The position numbers and the translations under genes are program-made. Below, in pieces: positions 15,951 to 25,045 of a stretch of 64,000 bases of DNA. Within the stretch, counting starts at the first letter, position 1. Each line of letters opens with the position of its first letter. The notes beneath the pieces are model-generated. The model saw only the letters and a list, made by a program, of their open reading frames with translations, was not told where the DNA came from and searched no databases. Origin of the DNA: Pseudomonadota bacterium (GTDB lineage Bacteria > Pseudomonadota > Alphaproteobacteria > Geminicoccales > Geminicoccaceae); assembly GCA_030549795.1 (NCBI GenBank), contig JAUQQO010000018.1, positions 88,277 through 152,276 of the forward strand, in the 5' to 3' direction.

Positions 15951-16745
15951 TCACGCCGCTTGCGCGGTCATCACGAGATGGGCGAGGCGGTCGGCGTCGA
16001 GGCCGGCCAAAGCGCATTGCGCGGCAAGGCGGCCCTTTTTGAGCACGAGGGCGCGGTCGGCCACCGCCACCACGTCCTGCATGTCGTGGCTCACGAGAAT
16101 GACCGCGACGCCCTCGGCCTTGAGCCCTCGGATGAGCGCCCGCACCTCTTCTGTCTCGCGCACTCCAAGCGCCGCGGTGGGTTCGTCCATGATCACGAGC
16201 CGAGCGTTCCACAAAAGCGCGCGGGCGATCGCCACCGCCTGACGCTGACCGCCCGAGAGTTCCCCGACCGGTCGATCGACATCCGGCACCGTGATCGCGA
16301 GCCGTGCGAGCGCGGCCTTCGCCTCTTGGCGCATGCGCGCCACGTCCAACACCGGCAAGCCGAACAGCCAGCTGCGACGCACCCGCTCGGCGCCGAGAAA
16401 GAGATTGTGCCAGACCGGTAGCCGCGGGGCGAGGGCGAGATGCTGGTGGATCGTGGCGATCCCGGCTGCGAGCGCATCGCGCGGACCGCGCGGCGCATAG
16501 AGGTGTCCGCGCCAGTACATCCTGCCCGCGCTCGGGCGGTGGACGCCGGCGATGAGCTTAACGAGGCTGGACTTGCCGGCGCCGTTGTCGCCCACGAGCC
16601 CCACCACCTCGCCCGCGCGCAACGCGAAGGACACATCGCGCACCGCCTGCACGGGACCATAGGCGAGTGAGACCCGGTCCAGTTCGAGAAGCGGTGCGGT
16701 GTGCGCGGCTTCAGCCTGCCGAGGGGCGAAATTTACCAGGGCCAT
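15951..16745 (-). CDS. Sugar ABC transporter ATP-binding protein (FrcA-like, single domain)
   Basis: This 264-residue ATPase has one nucleotide-binding domain: Walker A GDNGAGKSS, signature LSGGQRQAVAIARALL, Walker B LVIMDEPTAALG and the switch histidine in LVSHDM. It resembles FrcA/XylG ATPases of the carbohydrate uptake transporter-2 class, which may have one domain rather than the double domain of RbsA. With the binding protein and permease encoded next to it, it drives sugar uptake. It overlaps the binding-protein gene by 13 bases and is the last gene of the operon. Confidence 0.9.
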   Translation of the reverse strand: MALVNFAPRQAEAAHTAPLLELDRVSLAYGPVQAVRDVSFALRAGEVVGLVGDNGAGKSSLVKLIAGVHRPSAGRMYWRGHLYAPRGPRDALAAGIATIHQHLALAPRLPVWHNLFLGAERVRRSWLFGLPVLDVARMRQEAKAALARLAITVPDVDRPVGELSGGQRQAVAIARALLWNARLVIMDEPTAALGVRETEEVRALIRGLKAEGVAVILVSHDMQDVVAVADRALVLKKGRLAAQCALAGLDADRLAHLVMTAQAA

Positions 16746-17677
16746 TCGCCTTCTGGTGGGACGTTGTTGGCATCCACGAGCACCGCGTCCATGAACAGAT
16801 AGGGGCCGGGTGTGATGTCGTTCTTGGGCGTTCCGGCCAGGATGTCGTCCAGCGCATCCACCGCCGCTTCGCCCATGAGTTCGAAGGGAATGGCGACGGT
16901 AGCGGTAAAAAGACTGTTGGGATCGCGGATGCGCCGGAAGGCTTCCTGGCCGCCGTCGACCCCGGTCAAGAACACTTGCCCCTTTTTATAGCCCTGCGCT
17001 TGCAAGATGTCGTCGATGACGAACGCCTGGCCGTCGAAACTCGTCCAGATCGCCTTGAAATTGCCGGCATGGCGCAGGATCAGAGCTTCCATTCCGGCTT
17101 TGACGTCCTCGCGCCAGCTCTGGGTGCGCGCCATGGCATGGGTGCCGAGGACTTTGACCCCGGTGTTCTCCTCGAGGATGATGTCCATCACGCGGCCGCG
17201 CACCTTGGTGCCGCTGTGGCCTTCGTAGCGGCACATCAGAATATTGCCCTGATAGTTGAGCAACCCCAAGAGGTAGACGCCGATTTTAGCGCCCACTTCA
17301 TATTCGTTGACGGTTATGTCGAAGAGCGTGTGCGGGCTCGTCCCCGACATCACGGTCACGACCGGGATCTTCTTGGCAGCTGCGGCTTCGAGCTGAGCGG
17401 CGACCTGTTGCGGCTTGCCCATCGCGAGCACGATGGCATCGACGCCCTTTTGCACGAGATTTTCGATCTGCGCTGCGTGATCGGGCAACGAACCGGCCGA
17501 GTTCAACAGCGTCACTTCCCAGCCGCGGTCCTCTGCCGCCGCTTTGGCGGCGTTTGCGACCCGCGCGTGGGTCTCAGCCGACATCTGAAACGCGACGATC
17601 CCGAGCTTGACCGCATGGGCGGGCACAGAGCCGATGAGGCAGGACGCGAGGGCGGCAACGACAACCAGCGCACGCAA
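16733..17677 (-). CDS. Sugar ABC transporter periplasmic binding protein
   Basis: The TTG at 17677 follows GGGAGG and begins a signal peptide (LRALVVVAALASCLIGSVPAHA), giving 314 residues. The mature part is a periplasmic binding protein of the ribose/fructose class: KLGIVAFQMSAETHARVANAAKAAAE, the LVQKGVDAIVLA segment, and VFLTGVDGGQEAFRRI near the hinge. It would capture a sugar and deliver it to the permease encoded 84 bases upstream. The sugar cannot be told from sequence; the kinase in the same operon suggests a pentose, hexose or polyol. The frame is open further upstream, but that part overlaps the permease gene. Confidence 0.9.
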   Translation of the reverse strand: MRALVVVAALASCLIGSVPAHAVKLGIVAFQMSAETHARVANAAKAAAEDRGWEVTLLNSAGSLPDHAAQIENLVQKGVDAIVLAMGKPQQVAAQLEAAAAKKIPVVTVMSGTSPHTLFDITVNEYEVGAKIGVYLLGLLNYQGNILMCRYEGHSGTKVRGRVMDIILEENTGVKVLGTHAMARTQSWREDVKAGMEALILRHAGNFKAIWTSFDGQAFVIDDILQAQGYKKGQVFLTGVDGGQEAFRRIRDPNSLFTATVAIPFELMGEAAVDALDDILAGTPKNDITPGPYLFMDAVLVDANNVPPEGEWPW

Positions 17678-17760
17678 GGGGAAGCCTCCCGAAGATGAAC
17701 GGCCGGTAAGATGATGGGCGCGCGGGCAACAATCAACGCGAAGCGCAGCCTCTTCAGGCC

Positions 17761-18711
17761 TTAAGCGCGCGCGCCACCGAACGCCGCGTCTTCGAGAAAG
17801 CGCGCCGCGAAGCCGACGGAAGCGAGCATGATGAGCCCGAGCGCGATGTCCTGCACGTAATAGGGAAAGCCCAACAACGTCAGGCCGTTGGCAAGACCGA
17901 CGATGACAAGGGTGCCAAGGAGCGTGCCGAAGAGGTTGGGACGTCCGGGTTCGATCGTCGTCATGCCCAAGAGCACCGCCGCGATCGCCCGCATCAAGAA
18001 CTCGCTTGCGATCGTAGGCGAGGATGAGGCGAGCGCGGCGGTCAAAACGAGCCCGCACAGGCCGGCACAGGCCGATGAGAGGATCAGACCCAAGGCTTTC
18101 ATGCGCGAAACCGCGATGCCGGCAAGACGCGCCGCCTCGGGGGCTTCACCGCTTGCGGTGAGCGCCGAGCCGGTGCGGGTGCGCTTGATGAGGAACCAAG
18201 AGGCGGCGAAGAGGAGCAAAAGCCAGAGGACGGGTAGGGGAAGCGGACCCAGGCTGGCGCGTCCGAGAGCAACGAAGGCCTGCGGAAAGCGCCCGACATA
18301 AGCCACCCCGCCGGTGATCAAGAAGGCAAAGCCGGTGGCGATGGCACCGGTAGCGAGCGTGGCGACGAGCGAGGGGATCTTGAAGAGGGTGACAGCCGAG
18401 GCGTTCAGCGCCCCGCAGGCGAGCGCTGCTAAGAGTCCGCAGAGAGCCGCAAGCGGCCAGGGTTGCTCGGCGAAGATCAGAGCCGCGCAAATGACCGAAG
18501 CGAGGGTTGCGGTCTGACCCACGGAAAGATCCAGTTCCCCCGCAATGAGCGCTAGGGTGAAGCCTATCGCCACGATCGCGAGATAGCTCGCTTGCTTGGC
18601 GATATTGAGAAGGTTCATGGCTGCTGTGAAATTGGGCGCGGTCACCGCCAGTGCGAGGAAGAGGACGACCGCGGCGATCACCGTCGCGAAGCGAGAGAGC
18701 CAGGCGCGCAT
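17761..18711 (-). CDS. Sugar ABC transporter permease
   Basis: From the ATG at 18711 the protein has 316 residues and about eight to ten membrane segments, the pattern of RbsC/FrcB permeases. Family motifs are AIGFTLALIAGELDLSVGQ, ALNASAVTLFKIPSLVATLATG and, near the end, GRPNLFGTLLGTLVIVGLANGL. It forms the inner-membrane channel of the sugar importer. The ATG overlaps the kinase stop by one base (TGATG). The open frame continues upstream across the kinase gene, but that part is antisense-like. Confidence 0.9.
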   Translation of the reverse strand: MRAWLSRFATVIAAVVLFLALAVTAPNFTAAMNLLNIAKQASYLAIVAIGFTLALIAGELDLSVGQTATLASVICAALIFAEQPWPLAALCGLLAALACGALNASAVTLFKIPSLVATLATGAIATGFAFLITGGVAYVGRFPQAFVALGRASLGPLPLPVLWLLLLFAASWFLIKRTRTGSALTASGEAPEAARLAGIAVSRMKALGLILSSACAGLCGLVLTAALASSSPTIASEFLMRAIAAVLLGMTTIEPGRPNLFGTLLGTLVIVGLANGLTLLGFPYYVQDIALGLIMLASVGFAARFLEDAAFGGARA

Positions 18712-20183
18712 CAGAGTTGAGCTTCCGCAAGGGTTCGCGCCAATTCGGCGCGAAAGCGTGCAAAACGCTCGGCCCGAAGCGCTACCGCCGTCGCATCGGG
18801 CTCGATGCGCCGCGGTGCTTGCGCCGCTTCGAGCGCTGCCTGCGCCGCGTCCAGATCGGGAACGAGGCCGAGCGCGCGCAGCGCGAGGCCGGCGGCACCG
18901 AGAAGCGCCCCCTCGCGCCCGGGAAAGCACAAGACCGGGCGCGCGAGCGCTTCGGCGAGGAGGCGCGGAAAGCAGGGGATGAGGGCGAGGCCACCGGTAA
19001 GCCGCAGCATCGGCGCGCGCACAAGCGTCGCGGTTTCGGCCTGCTCGATCACCATGCGCACCCAAAAGGCGAGACCTTCGAGGAGCGCAAACGCGAGGCT
19101 CGCCGGGCTCACATCCGCCCCGAGGTCGCAAAAGCGAGCCCGCAACGCCGGAGCATGCACCGGAAGCCGCTCCCCTTCCGGCCAGGGCAGGCACAAGGGG
19201 GCCGCTTGGGCCACCTCCTCGCGCGCGAGCATGGCGATGAGCTCGGCAACCGACCGTCCAAGGAGGCGGGCGAGCCAAAAAAGCGCCGTCCCGCCGGTGC
19301 GGCTGGGGCCGCCCAGATGCCACAGCCCCGCGCCCCAGGGCGGGCATAAAAGACCGGGTGCGGTGTGCGGGCGATCGAGGATCAGGCCTGCCACGAGCGT
19401 GCTGCCGGCGCTCGCGTACGCGCGGCCCGGCTGCAGCGCATGGGTGGCGAGCGTCGCGCACCAGGCATCCATGGGAGCCACCACGACCGGCACGCCTTCG
19501 CGCAGCCCGAGCACACGGGCGCCTCGTCGCCCGAGCCCGCCCAGGACGGAAGCGAGCGGACGCGAAGGCGGCACGAGCTCGAGCGGCAGGCCAAAGCGCG
19601 CCGCGAGCGCGTGCACTGCCGGATGGGCGAAGCGCGCAGCGCGCACAGGATCCAAGCCCACCGTGCCCGTAAGCCGCAAGGCGAGGAAATCGGCCGGCTC
19701 GAGAAGCCAGCGGGCGCGCGCGAGCAGCTCCGGGGCGCACTGCGCGAACCAAAGAAGACGCGCGATGGGATGCGAGGCGTCGATCGGCCCGAGCGCAGCA
19801 GCCTCGGCATGGCTTGTAAGCTCGCGCGCTTGCGGTTCGGCGCGCCGGTCGCGCAGCATGAGCGCCGGGCCGAGCGGAGCATCGTCGGCATCGACGAGCA
19901 CCGAGCAGCGCGTGGCCCCGGTAAGCGCGATCGCGACCACCTGTTCTTCCCGATGGCGCACAAGCGCGCGCGCTTGTGTGCAGAATGCGCGCCACCAGGT
20001 TTCGGGGTCCTGCTCGGCCCGTCCCGGGGCGGCTTCCCGATCGGCAAGCGGATGGGCGCTTGCCGCCAAAAGGCCCCCCTGTGCGTTCACAAGGCCGAGC
20101 TTCAAGGCGCTGCCGCCGAGATCGGCGGCAAGCACGAGCACGTCCTGCGGCACGATTGCTTCCGTCGATCGGACGGCGCCCAC
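18711..20183 (-). CDS. FGGY-family carbohydrate kinase (xylulokinase-like)
   Basis: This 490-residue kinase has the actin-like fold of the FGGY family: phosphate-binding DLGGSALKLGLV near residue 22, DAWCATLATHALQPGRAYASAGST in the middle, and LRLTGGLALIPCFPRLLAEAL with GREGALLGAAGLAL near the end. It would phosphorylate the imported sugar in the cytosol. Xylulokinase is the closest pattern, but the family also covers ribulose, fuculose, erythritol and other kinases. The GTG start shares one base with the stop of the glycosyltransferase gene, and the permease gene follows with a one-base overlap, so all are translated together. Confidence 0.85.
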   Translation of the reverse strand: MGAVRSTEAIVPQDVLVLAADLGGSALKLGLVNAQGGLLAASAHPLADREAAPGRAEQDPETWWRAFCTQARALVRHREEQVVAIALTGATRCSVLVDADDAPLGPALMLRDRRAEPQARELTSHAEAAALGPIDASHPIARLLWFAQCAPELLARARWLLEPADFLALRLTGTVGLDPVRAARFAHPAVHALAARFGLPLELVPPSRPLASVLGGLGRRGARVLGLREGVPVVVAPMDAWCATLATHALQPGRAYASAGSTLVAGLILDRPHTAPGLLCPPWGAGLWHLGGPSRTGGTALFWLARLLGRSVAELIAMLAREEVAQAAPLCLPWPEGERLPVHAPALRARFCDLGADVSPASLAFALLEGLAFWVRMVIEQAETATLVRAPMLRLTGGLALIPCFPRLLAEALARPVLCFPGREGALLGAAGLALRALGLVPDLDAAQAALEAAQAPRRIEPDATAVALRAERFARFRAELARTLAEAQL

Positions 20184-21652
20184 TAGCCGTTCGGGCGAAG
20201 ATCCGACAAGTGCAAGCGGCGCACCTCGAGCCGCCCGAAGCGCTCGAGCAGTTCGCCCACGCTTGCCCCCGCCGCTTGGATCCGGGCAAGGAAGGCCTCA
20301 TCGCCTGCGCGCGTGATCAACAGCTGCGGTTTGCGGCGCAGGAGAAAAGCGCGCAGGGCACCCTCGGGCAGATACCAGGAGACGATGCGGTAATCCTCGC
20401 GCCTTAGGGGATGGAAGAGCGGCACGTAGGTCGGCAGCCAGCCGGCGCGGGTGAACACGAGTGCCGCCTCAGGCGCGCGAACGCGATCGAGCCAGCCCGC
20501 GAGCGCGATCACATCACTCGGATAGCTGCGGGCGAGGTAGAGCTCGGGACGCGTGAGCCAAGTGACGAGCGCGGTGGTGCTCACGAGCACGAGAACCGCA
20601 AGCGCCCGCAGCCAAACCAGGGACACAAGGCGCGCAAGCGCCTGCGCCGCGAAGGGAAGGGCGAGGACGACCGCGCTCAAGCCGTAGCGATCGACAAGGC
20701 TCGGCCCGCGTTCGCGCGCGAGCAAAAAGAGCACCAAAAGATCGAGGGCGAGCAGCGCGAGCCAAAGCCCGAGGTCGCGGTCGATGCGCCTGTTCTCGGC
20801 GCCGGTTAGGACGCGGATAAGACCCATGGCGGCGAGCGCCAGCGTAACTGGCCCCAAAAGCACGCTCAGCGTAGATCCGACCAGCGCGAGCGCGCGCGCT
20901 GAGCTGACCGAATAGCCGCCCACACTTTCCCCGCTCGCTACTACTTTGGCGAAGGCAGCGAGAAGCCCCGCTGGACTACCGAGGGCAGCGAAGAGCCAGA
21001 AGGCCGCAACGACCGAGAGCGAAAGGAACAACGATGCGGCTTGGATGACGCTGCGCGTCGCAAGCCAGCGGTGCAGGGTTAAAAGGGGCACGAGCGCCCA
21101 GGCCTCGTAGCGAAGGCCGCAAGCGATATTGCCGGAAAGCGCGATCGCGCAAAGCCGCATGCTGTGAGCGTCGCGCTCCGGTGCCGCAAGCGCAAACCGC
21201 AGCGCAAAGAGCGTAAAGAAGAGTGCCGGCGCGTCGATCAGCGAGCTCGCCGAAAGCGCGATGTGAATCGGCAACAAGGCGAGAAGGGCCGCCGCCACAA
21301 GTCCCGCCTGCGGCGTGAAAAGATGCGCGGTCAGATTGCCAATGAGCGGCACGGTGGCTGTGCCGGTAAGCAACGAGAGTACGCGCGCCGCCCATTTCGG
21401 GTCGGGTATAAGAAAGCTCGTAAGACCCACCAGCACCTCGCCCAATGGCAACCAGCTGCCGTCGCGCACGAGCCGCGGCTCGAGCCGCCATTGCCAGCCG
21501 AGGGCGGCGCGCGTCGGCCCATCACCGGGGATGTCCACCGTGGCGAGTGCGATTGCGAGTCTGAGCGCTCCGGCCAGAAGCGTAAGGGCAGCGAGGAGCC
21601 ACGCTGCGGGCGCGTGCGGCAATGCGGCGCGGATCAGCGCTGCGGTGCGCAC
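20183..21652 (-). CDS. GT-C fold membrane glycosyltransferase (ArnT/PMT-like)
   Basis: This 489-residue protein has about ten to twelve membrane helices and a final soluble part of about 100 residues. The first periplasmic loop holds the acidic pair expected in GT-C enzymes (TVDIPGDGPTRAA), and GLRYEAWALVPLL is typical of the ArnT/dolichyl-mannosyltransferase class. These enzymes move a sugar from a polyprenyl phosphate to a periplasmic acceptor. It overlaps the Ogt gene by 19 bases and the kinase gene by one base, so it lies in the same transcript as a sugar importer. The DprE-type trio downstream at 22.9-26.5 kb could make its donor. This link is an inference. Confidence 0.75.
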   Translation of the reverse strand: MRTAALIRAALPHAPAAWLLAALTLLAGALRLAIALATVDIPGDGPTRAALGWQWRLEPRLVRDGSWLPLGEVLVGLTSFLIPDPKWAARVLSLLTGTATVPLIGNLTAHLFTPQAGLVAAALLALLPIHIALSASSLIDAPALFFTLFALRFALAAPERDAHSMRLCAIALSGNIACGLRYEAWALVPLLTLHRWLATRSVIQAASLFLSLSVVAAFWLFAALGSPAGLLAAFAKVVASGESVGGYSVSSARALALVGSTLSVLLGPVTLALAAMGLIRVLTGAENRRIDRDLGLWLALLALDLLVLFLLARERGPSLVDRYGLSAVVLALPFAAQALARLVSLVWLRALAVLVLVSTTALVTWLTRPELYLARSYPSDVIALAGWLDRVRAPEAALVFTRAGWLPTYVPLFHPLRREDYRIVSWYLPEGALRAFLLRRKPQLLITRAGDEAFLARIQAAGASVGELLERFGRLEVRRLHLSDLRPNG

Positions 21653-22260
21653 CCGGCAACGCCCTCGAACGCGAGCATCGCGCGCTTGCGCTCAAGACCC
21701 CAGCCGAAGCCGCCCAGTGAGCCATCGGCGCAGATGACGCGATGGCAGGGAACGAGCCAGCCTACGGGGTTGCGCGCGCAGGCGCGGCCGACGGCACGCT
21801 GGGCGCCGGGTGCGCCGATGGCAACCGCGATGTCCCCATAGCTGCGCACCTCACCGTCAGGGATCGCGAGCAGGGCTTGCCAGACCCGAAGCTCGAAGGG
21901 CGAACCTTTAAGCAAAAGCGGCACGCTCCGCCGCGCGCGCACATCGGCGAAGGCCATCTCGGCAAGGGCGGCGGTGGCTGTCTGGTTCTCGACCAATGCC
22001 GCACCGGGCCAATCGGCACGCGCTTGCTCAAGCGCCTGCTCGATTCCTCCCACCTCCACGAAACTGAGCCGGCAGAGGCCAAAAGGGCTCGAAAGGAACA
22101 GCGCCTCGCCAAAGGGCGTGGGGTGGATGCCGAAAACGAGATCAAACTTTTCCTTTCGCTCGAGGTAGCGGGCATGGGTGAGGGTCGTGATCCGCCGCGT
22201 TCGGGCGCCTGCGCCCTCATGCGCGCAGGCGGTGCTTGTGGAAGCAGCGAAAAGGCTCAT
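21634..22260 (-). CDS. Methylated-DNA-protein cysteine methyltransferase (Ogt/Ada C-terminal type)
   Basis: This 208-residue protein has the alkyl-transfer motif PCHRVI with the acceptor cysteine (near residue 169), preceded by GSPFELRVWQALLAIPDGEVRSYGDIA and followed by LGGFGWGLERKRAML. The N-terminal 80 residues (DLVFGIHPTPFGEALFLSS) resemble the linker part of Ada; the AraC and metal-binding parts of Ada are absent. It repairs O6-methylguanine by irreversible transfer of the alkyl group to the cysteine. It heads the minus-strand run that continues with the glycosyltransferase, kinase and sugar importer. Confidence 0.9.
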   Translation of the reverse strand: MSLFAASTSTACAHEGAGARTRRITTLTHARYLERKEKFDLVFGIHPTPFGEALFLSSPFGLCRLSFVEVGGIEQALEQARADWPGAALVENQTATAALAEMAFADVRARRSVPLLLKGSPFELRVWQALLAIPDGEVRSYGDIAVAIGAPGAQRAVGRACARNPVGWLVPCHRVICADGSLGGFGWGLERKRAMLAFEGVAGCAPQR

Positions 22261-22424
22261 TTGCGACCTCGCTCGCGTTTAAAGCGCGCGCATCCAAGCT
22301 GCCGCTTTGCGCCTTTCTCGGCTAGCCCTTGCGGAGCTGCTGTGCCGCCACACGCGAGGGTCTCTTGTGCGGCTGTCCACGTTCGCTCAGCCTCAAGGCC
22401 ATCGAGAAGCGGGGCGAACGAGCG

Positions 22425-22886
22425 ATGCGCGATCTGTGGTTTGAAGACTTCGCGGTGGGTCAGGTGTTCACGACCCGCGGCTGCACGCTTTCCGAGGCCC
22501 AGATCCTCGACTTCGCATGGCAATACGACCCCCAGCCGTTCCACATCGACCTGCGCGCGGCGGCGCAAAGCCCTTATGGGGGTCTGATCGCTTCCGGTTT
22601 TCAGACTCTGCTCGTGGCCTTTCGGCTCTTCTACCAAGAAAAGGTGATCAACGCCGCCTCGCTCGGCTCGCCGGGTATGGACGAGATCCGCTGGCTCGCT
22701 CCTGTGCGTCCCGGCGATACCATCACGGTGCGGGCGGAAGTGCTGGAGGTACGGCCGTCGCGCTCGAAGCCCGACCGCGGTACGGCGGTCATCGCCTATA
22801 CGGTCACAAATCAGCACAACGAGCCGGTGATGACCTTCCGCTGTACGCACATCCTGCGGCGGCGGCCGGAGCCGATCGCGGTCTAA
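22425..22886 (+). CDS. MaoC-family hot-dog dehydratase
   Basis: The ATG at 22425 gives 153 residues (MRDLWFEDFAVGQVFTTRG start, normal for the family). The hot-dog core carries the hydratase-2 motif with catalytic aspartate and histidine (YDPQPFHID), then SPYGGLIASGFQT and the DEIRWLAPVRPGDTI segment. Such proteins act as (R)-specific enoyl-CoA hydratases or related acyl dehydratases in the cytosol. A link to polyhydroxyalkanoate precursor supply is possible but not shown by the neighbours. It stands alone, convergent with the DprE2-like gene. Confidence 0.88.
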   Translation: MRDLWFEDFAVGQVFTTRGCTLSEAQILDFAWQYDPQPFHIDLRAAAQSPYGGLIASGFQTLLVAFRLFYQEKVINAASLGSPGMDEIRWLAPVRPGDTITVRAEVLEVRPSRSKPDRGTAVIAYTVTNQHNEPVMTFRCTHILRRRPEPIAV

Positions 22887-22904
22887 GCGGGCGGAGCGAG
22901 GCGC

Positions 22905-23663
22905 TTAGATGTTCAAGCGGTGGAAGAGCGGCTGCGGCAGGTGGCGGATGACGAGCATGATCCAGCGCCAAAACCAGGGCGTGTAGAGCACCGTGCGGCG
23001 TCGGCCCACCGCGCGTAGGATATCGGCGGCAACGCGCTCGGGTGTTGCCCACAAGAAGCCTTCCTTGCTCATGTGCGCCGTCATGGGCGTGTCCACGGGG
23101 CCGGGGCGGATGTCGAGCACCTGCACCTGGCTCTTGGCCAAGCGGTGGCGCAGGCCCTCGAGGAAGGTCTGAAGCCCGCCTTTGGCGGCACCGTACACGT
23201 AATTACTGGCGCGGCCACGATCGCCCGCAACCGAGGTAATGACGGCAAGACATCCCCGGCCCGCTTGCTCGAAGCGTTCGGCGAGCGCGGTTAAGAGGAC
23301 AGCCGGGCTGACAATGTTGGTGAGGAGAGTTCGCCGCACCGCTTCGGGATCGCGCGCGATCGCTTTTTGATCGCCGAGCGTGCCGAAGGCGACGAGCGCG
23401 ACCTCGGGCACCCCGAGCGCTGCTTCCATGGCCGCGAGCATAGGCGCCAGGATCGACGGATCGTCGAAATCGGCAACGAAGCTCTTGACCCCGCGGGCCC
23501 CGCGCAGGGTGAGATCGGCGGCGATGCGCTCGAGCCGTTCACGGTCGCGGGCGACCAAGAACAGCTGTGCGTTCTGTGCCGCCCAAAGGCGAAGCGTCGC
23601 TTCGGCGATGGCCGAGGTGGCACCGAAGACGGCGATCTTGAGCGCGCGCGATGGCGTGGTCAT
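22905..23663 (-). CDS. DprE2-like short-chain dehydrogenase (decaprenylphosphoryl-2-keto-ribose reductase type)
   Basis: The ATG at 23663 overlaps the stop of the DprE1-like gene (ATGA) and gives 252 residues. It has the Rossmann motif FGATSAIAEA, an NAG-like segment replaced by VAFGTLGD, the catalytic serine in ITSVAGDRGR, and YVYGAAKGG with the YxxxK pair. The sequence IRPGPVDTPMTAHM is typical of DprE2. In mycobacteria DprE2 reduces the 2-keto intermediate made by DprE1 to give decaprenylphosphoryl-arabinose. The adjacent DprE1-like and UbiA-like genes make the same role likely here. Confidence 0.82.
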   Translation of the reverse strand: MTTPSRALKIAVFGATSAIAEATLRLWAAQNAQLFLVARDRERLERIAADLTLRGARGVKSFVADFDDPSILAPMLAAMEAALGVPEVALVAFGTLGDQKAIARDPEAVRRTLLTNIVSPAVLLTALAERFEQAGRGCLAVITSVAGDRGRASNYVYGAAKGGLQTFLEGLRHRLAKSQVQVLDIRPGPVDTPMTAHMSKEGFLWATPERVAADILRAVGRRRTVLYTPWFWRWIMLVIRHLPQPLFHRLNI

Positions 23664-25045
23664 GCCGGGCGTTCCGTTGCCGGTGCCGTTTCTTCCTCGC
23701 CCACCCGCCGCCAGAAAGCAGACGAAAAGGCGGGATCTTTGAGTTCGGCGAACCGCTTCCACAACGGATAGCCGGCGCGGAAGACCTGCGCCGGCACGCG
23801 CCCGTCTTTGGCCGGATAGAGCCGTCCGCCGGCAGCGAGGACGATGTCGTCGAGAGCGTCCATAAGCGCGAGCGTTGGTTGGCCGCGGTTGGGAAAATCG
23901 AGCGCGAGCGTCACCCCGTGCATGGGAAAAGAAAGGAGCCCGGGCGCCGGGCGGTCGCCCAAGGTCTTGAGTACAGCGAGAAAGGAACCCTGCTTGGTGC
24001 GCGCGATCGTCTCGAGGAGCCGAGCGATGGTGGAAAAGGCCCCATCAGGCGGCACGACGCACTGGTATTGGAAGAACCCGCGAGGCCCATAGAGGCGGTT
24101 CCACTCTGCCAGCCCATCTAAGGGATAAAGCACCCGATCGAAGGGCATCACGCCCACTCTTCGCCCACGCCGCCCGAGCCTGTGGTAAAAGAGCGTGTTG
24201 AACAGGCGCAGGGTGAGCGGATTTAAGGGCGAAATCGGCGGGTCGAAAGGAACGGTGACGCGCGGCGGGCGCGGGGCGGGCGGAGGCGGCCGGCGGTCGT
24301 TGAGGTGGCGGGCGCGGCTGAAAATGCCGCGCCCCAAGCTGCGGCCGCGGGCAAGACAGTCGATCCAGGCAACCGTGTAGGTCCAACCCCGCGAGTCCTC
24401 CGCGAGCCGAAAAAAGCCCTCGAGGTCCTCAAAGCGCAGGTCTTCGTTCTCGAGCCAAAGAGACGGCACCGAGACGAGCTGCAGGCGCGCTTCGAGGATG
24501 AGACCGGTAAGCCCGAGACCGCCAATTGTGGCGCGGAAGAGATCGGCGTTCTCATCATGCGCGCAGCGCACAATCGTGCCGTCGGAACGTAAAAGCAGAA
24601 GATCGATGAGGTGATGGCCGAAGCTGCCTGCCGTTTCGTGGTTCTTACCGTGGACATCGTTGGCGATCGCCCCGCCGACGGTCACAAAGCGCGTACCGGG
24701 GGTGACGGGCAAGAACCACACGCCGCCGTCGGGTGCCGGGCGGCCGACCACGGTAACCAACAGATCGGCGAGACTTACGCCTGCCTCGCAGTGCACGATC
24801 CCCCGCTCGGCATCGAAGCTCAACAACCGATCGAGTCCCCGCGTTTCGAGGAGGAGGCCGTCGGGGTTGAGGCAGCAATCGCCATAGGAGCGGCCGAGCC
24901 CATAGGGCAGAAGCGAGCGATGGCCGCGCGCGGCGAGCGCGGCGCGGGCTTCTGCGACGCCGCGCGGCCGGCTGACCGAATGGGTGCAACGGTGCACGCG
25001 TCCCCAAGCGAGGTGTCGCGTGCTGGGTGCGAAGGGGCTCACCAT
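23660..25045 (-). CDS. DprE1-like FAD-binding oxidase (polyprenylphosphoryl-ribose 2-oxidase type)
   Basis: From the ATG at 25045, which overlaps the UbiA-like stop by seven bases, the protein has 461 residues, the length of DprE1. The N-terminal FAD_binding_4 domain shows RSYGDCCLNPDG, FVTVGGAIANDVHGKNHETAGSFGHH and LGLTGLILEARL; the C-terminal part has GFFQYQCVVPPD and TLALDFPNRG. DprE1 oxidises the 2-OH of polyprenylphosphoryl-ribose. A cysteine at the position bound by benzothiazinones in mycobacteria cannot be assigned without an alignment. Homologues occur in some Gram-negatives for D-arabinose transfer to surface polymers. Confidence 0.85.
   Translation of the reverse strand: MVSPFAPSTRHLAWGRVHRCTHSVSRPRGVAEARAALAARGHRSLLPYGLGRSYGDCCLNPDGLLLETRGLDRLLSFDAERGIVHCEAGVSLADLLVTVVGRPAPDGGVWFLPVTPGTRFVTVGGAIANDVHGKNHETAGSFGHHLIDLLLLRSDGTIVRCAHDENADLFRATIGGLGLTGLILEARLQLVSVPSLWLENEDLRFEDLEGFFRLAEDSRGWTYTVAWIDCLARGRSLGRGIFSRARHLNDRRPPPPAPRPPRVTVPFDPPISPLNPLTLRLFNTLFYHRLGRRGRRVGVMPFDRVLYPLDGLAEWNRLYGPRGFFQYQCVVPPDGAFSTIARLLETIARTKQGSFLAVLKTLGDRPAPGLLSFPMHGVTLALDFPNRGQPTLALMDALDDIVLAAGGRLYPAKDGRVPAQVFRAGYPLWKRFAELKDPAFSSAFWRRVGEEETAPATERPA

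Noticed and set aside
17761..20301. An 846-codon frame joining the permease to upstream sequence
   Set aside because: The upstream part is a shadow of the kinase gene; the permease starts at the ATG at 18711.
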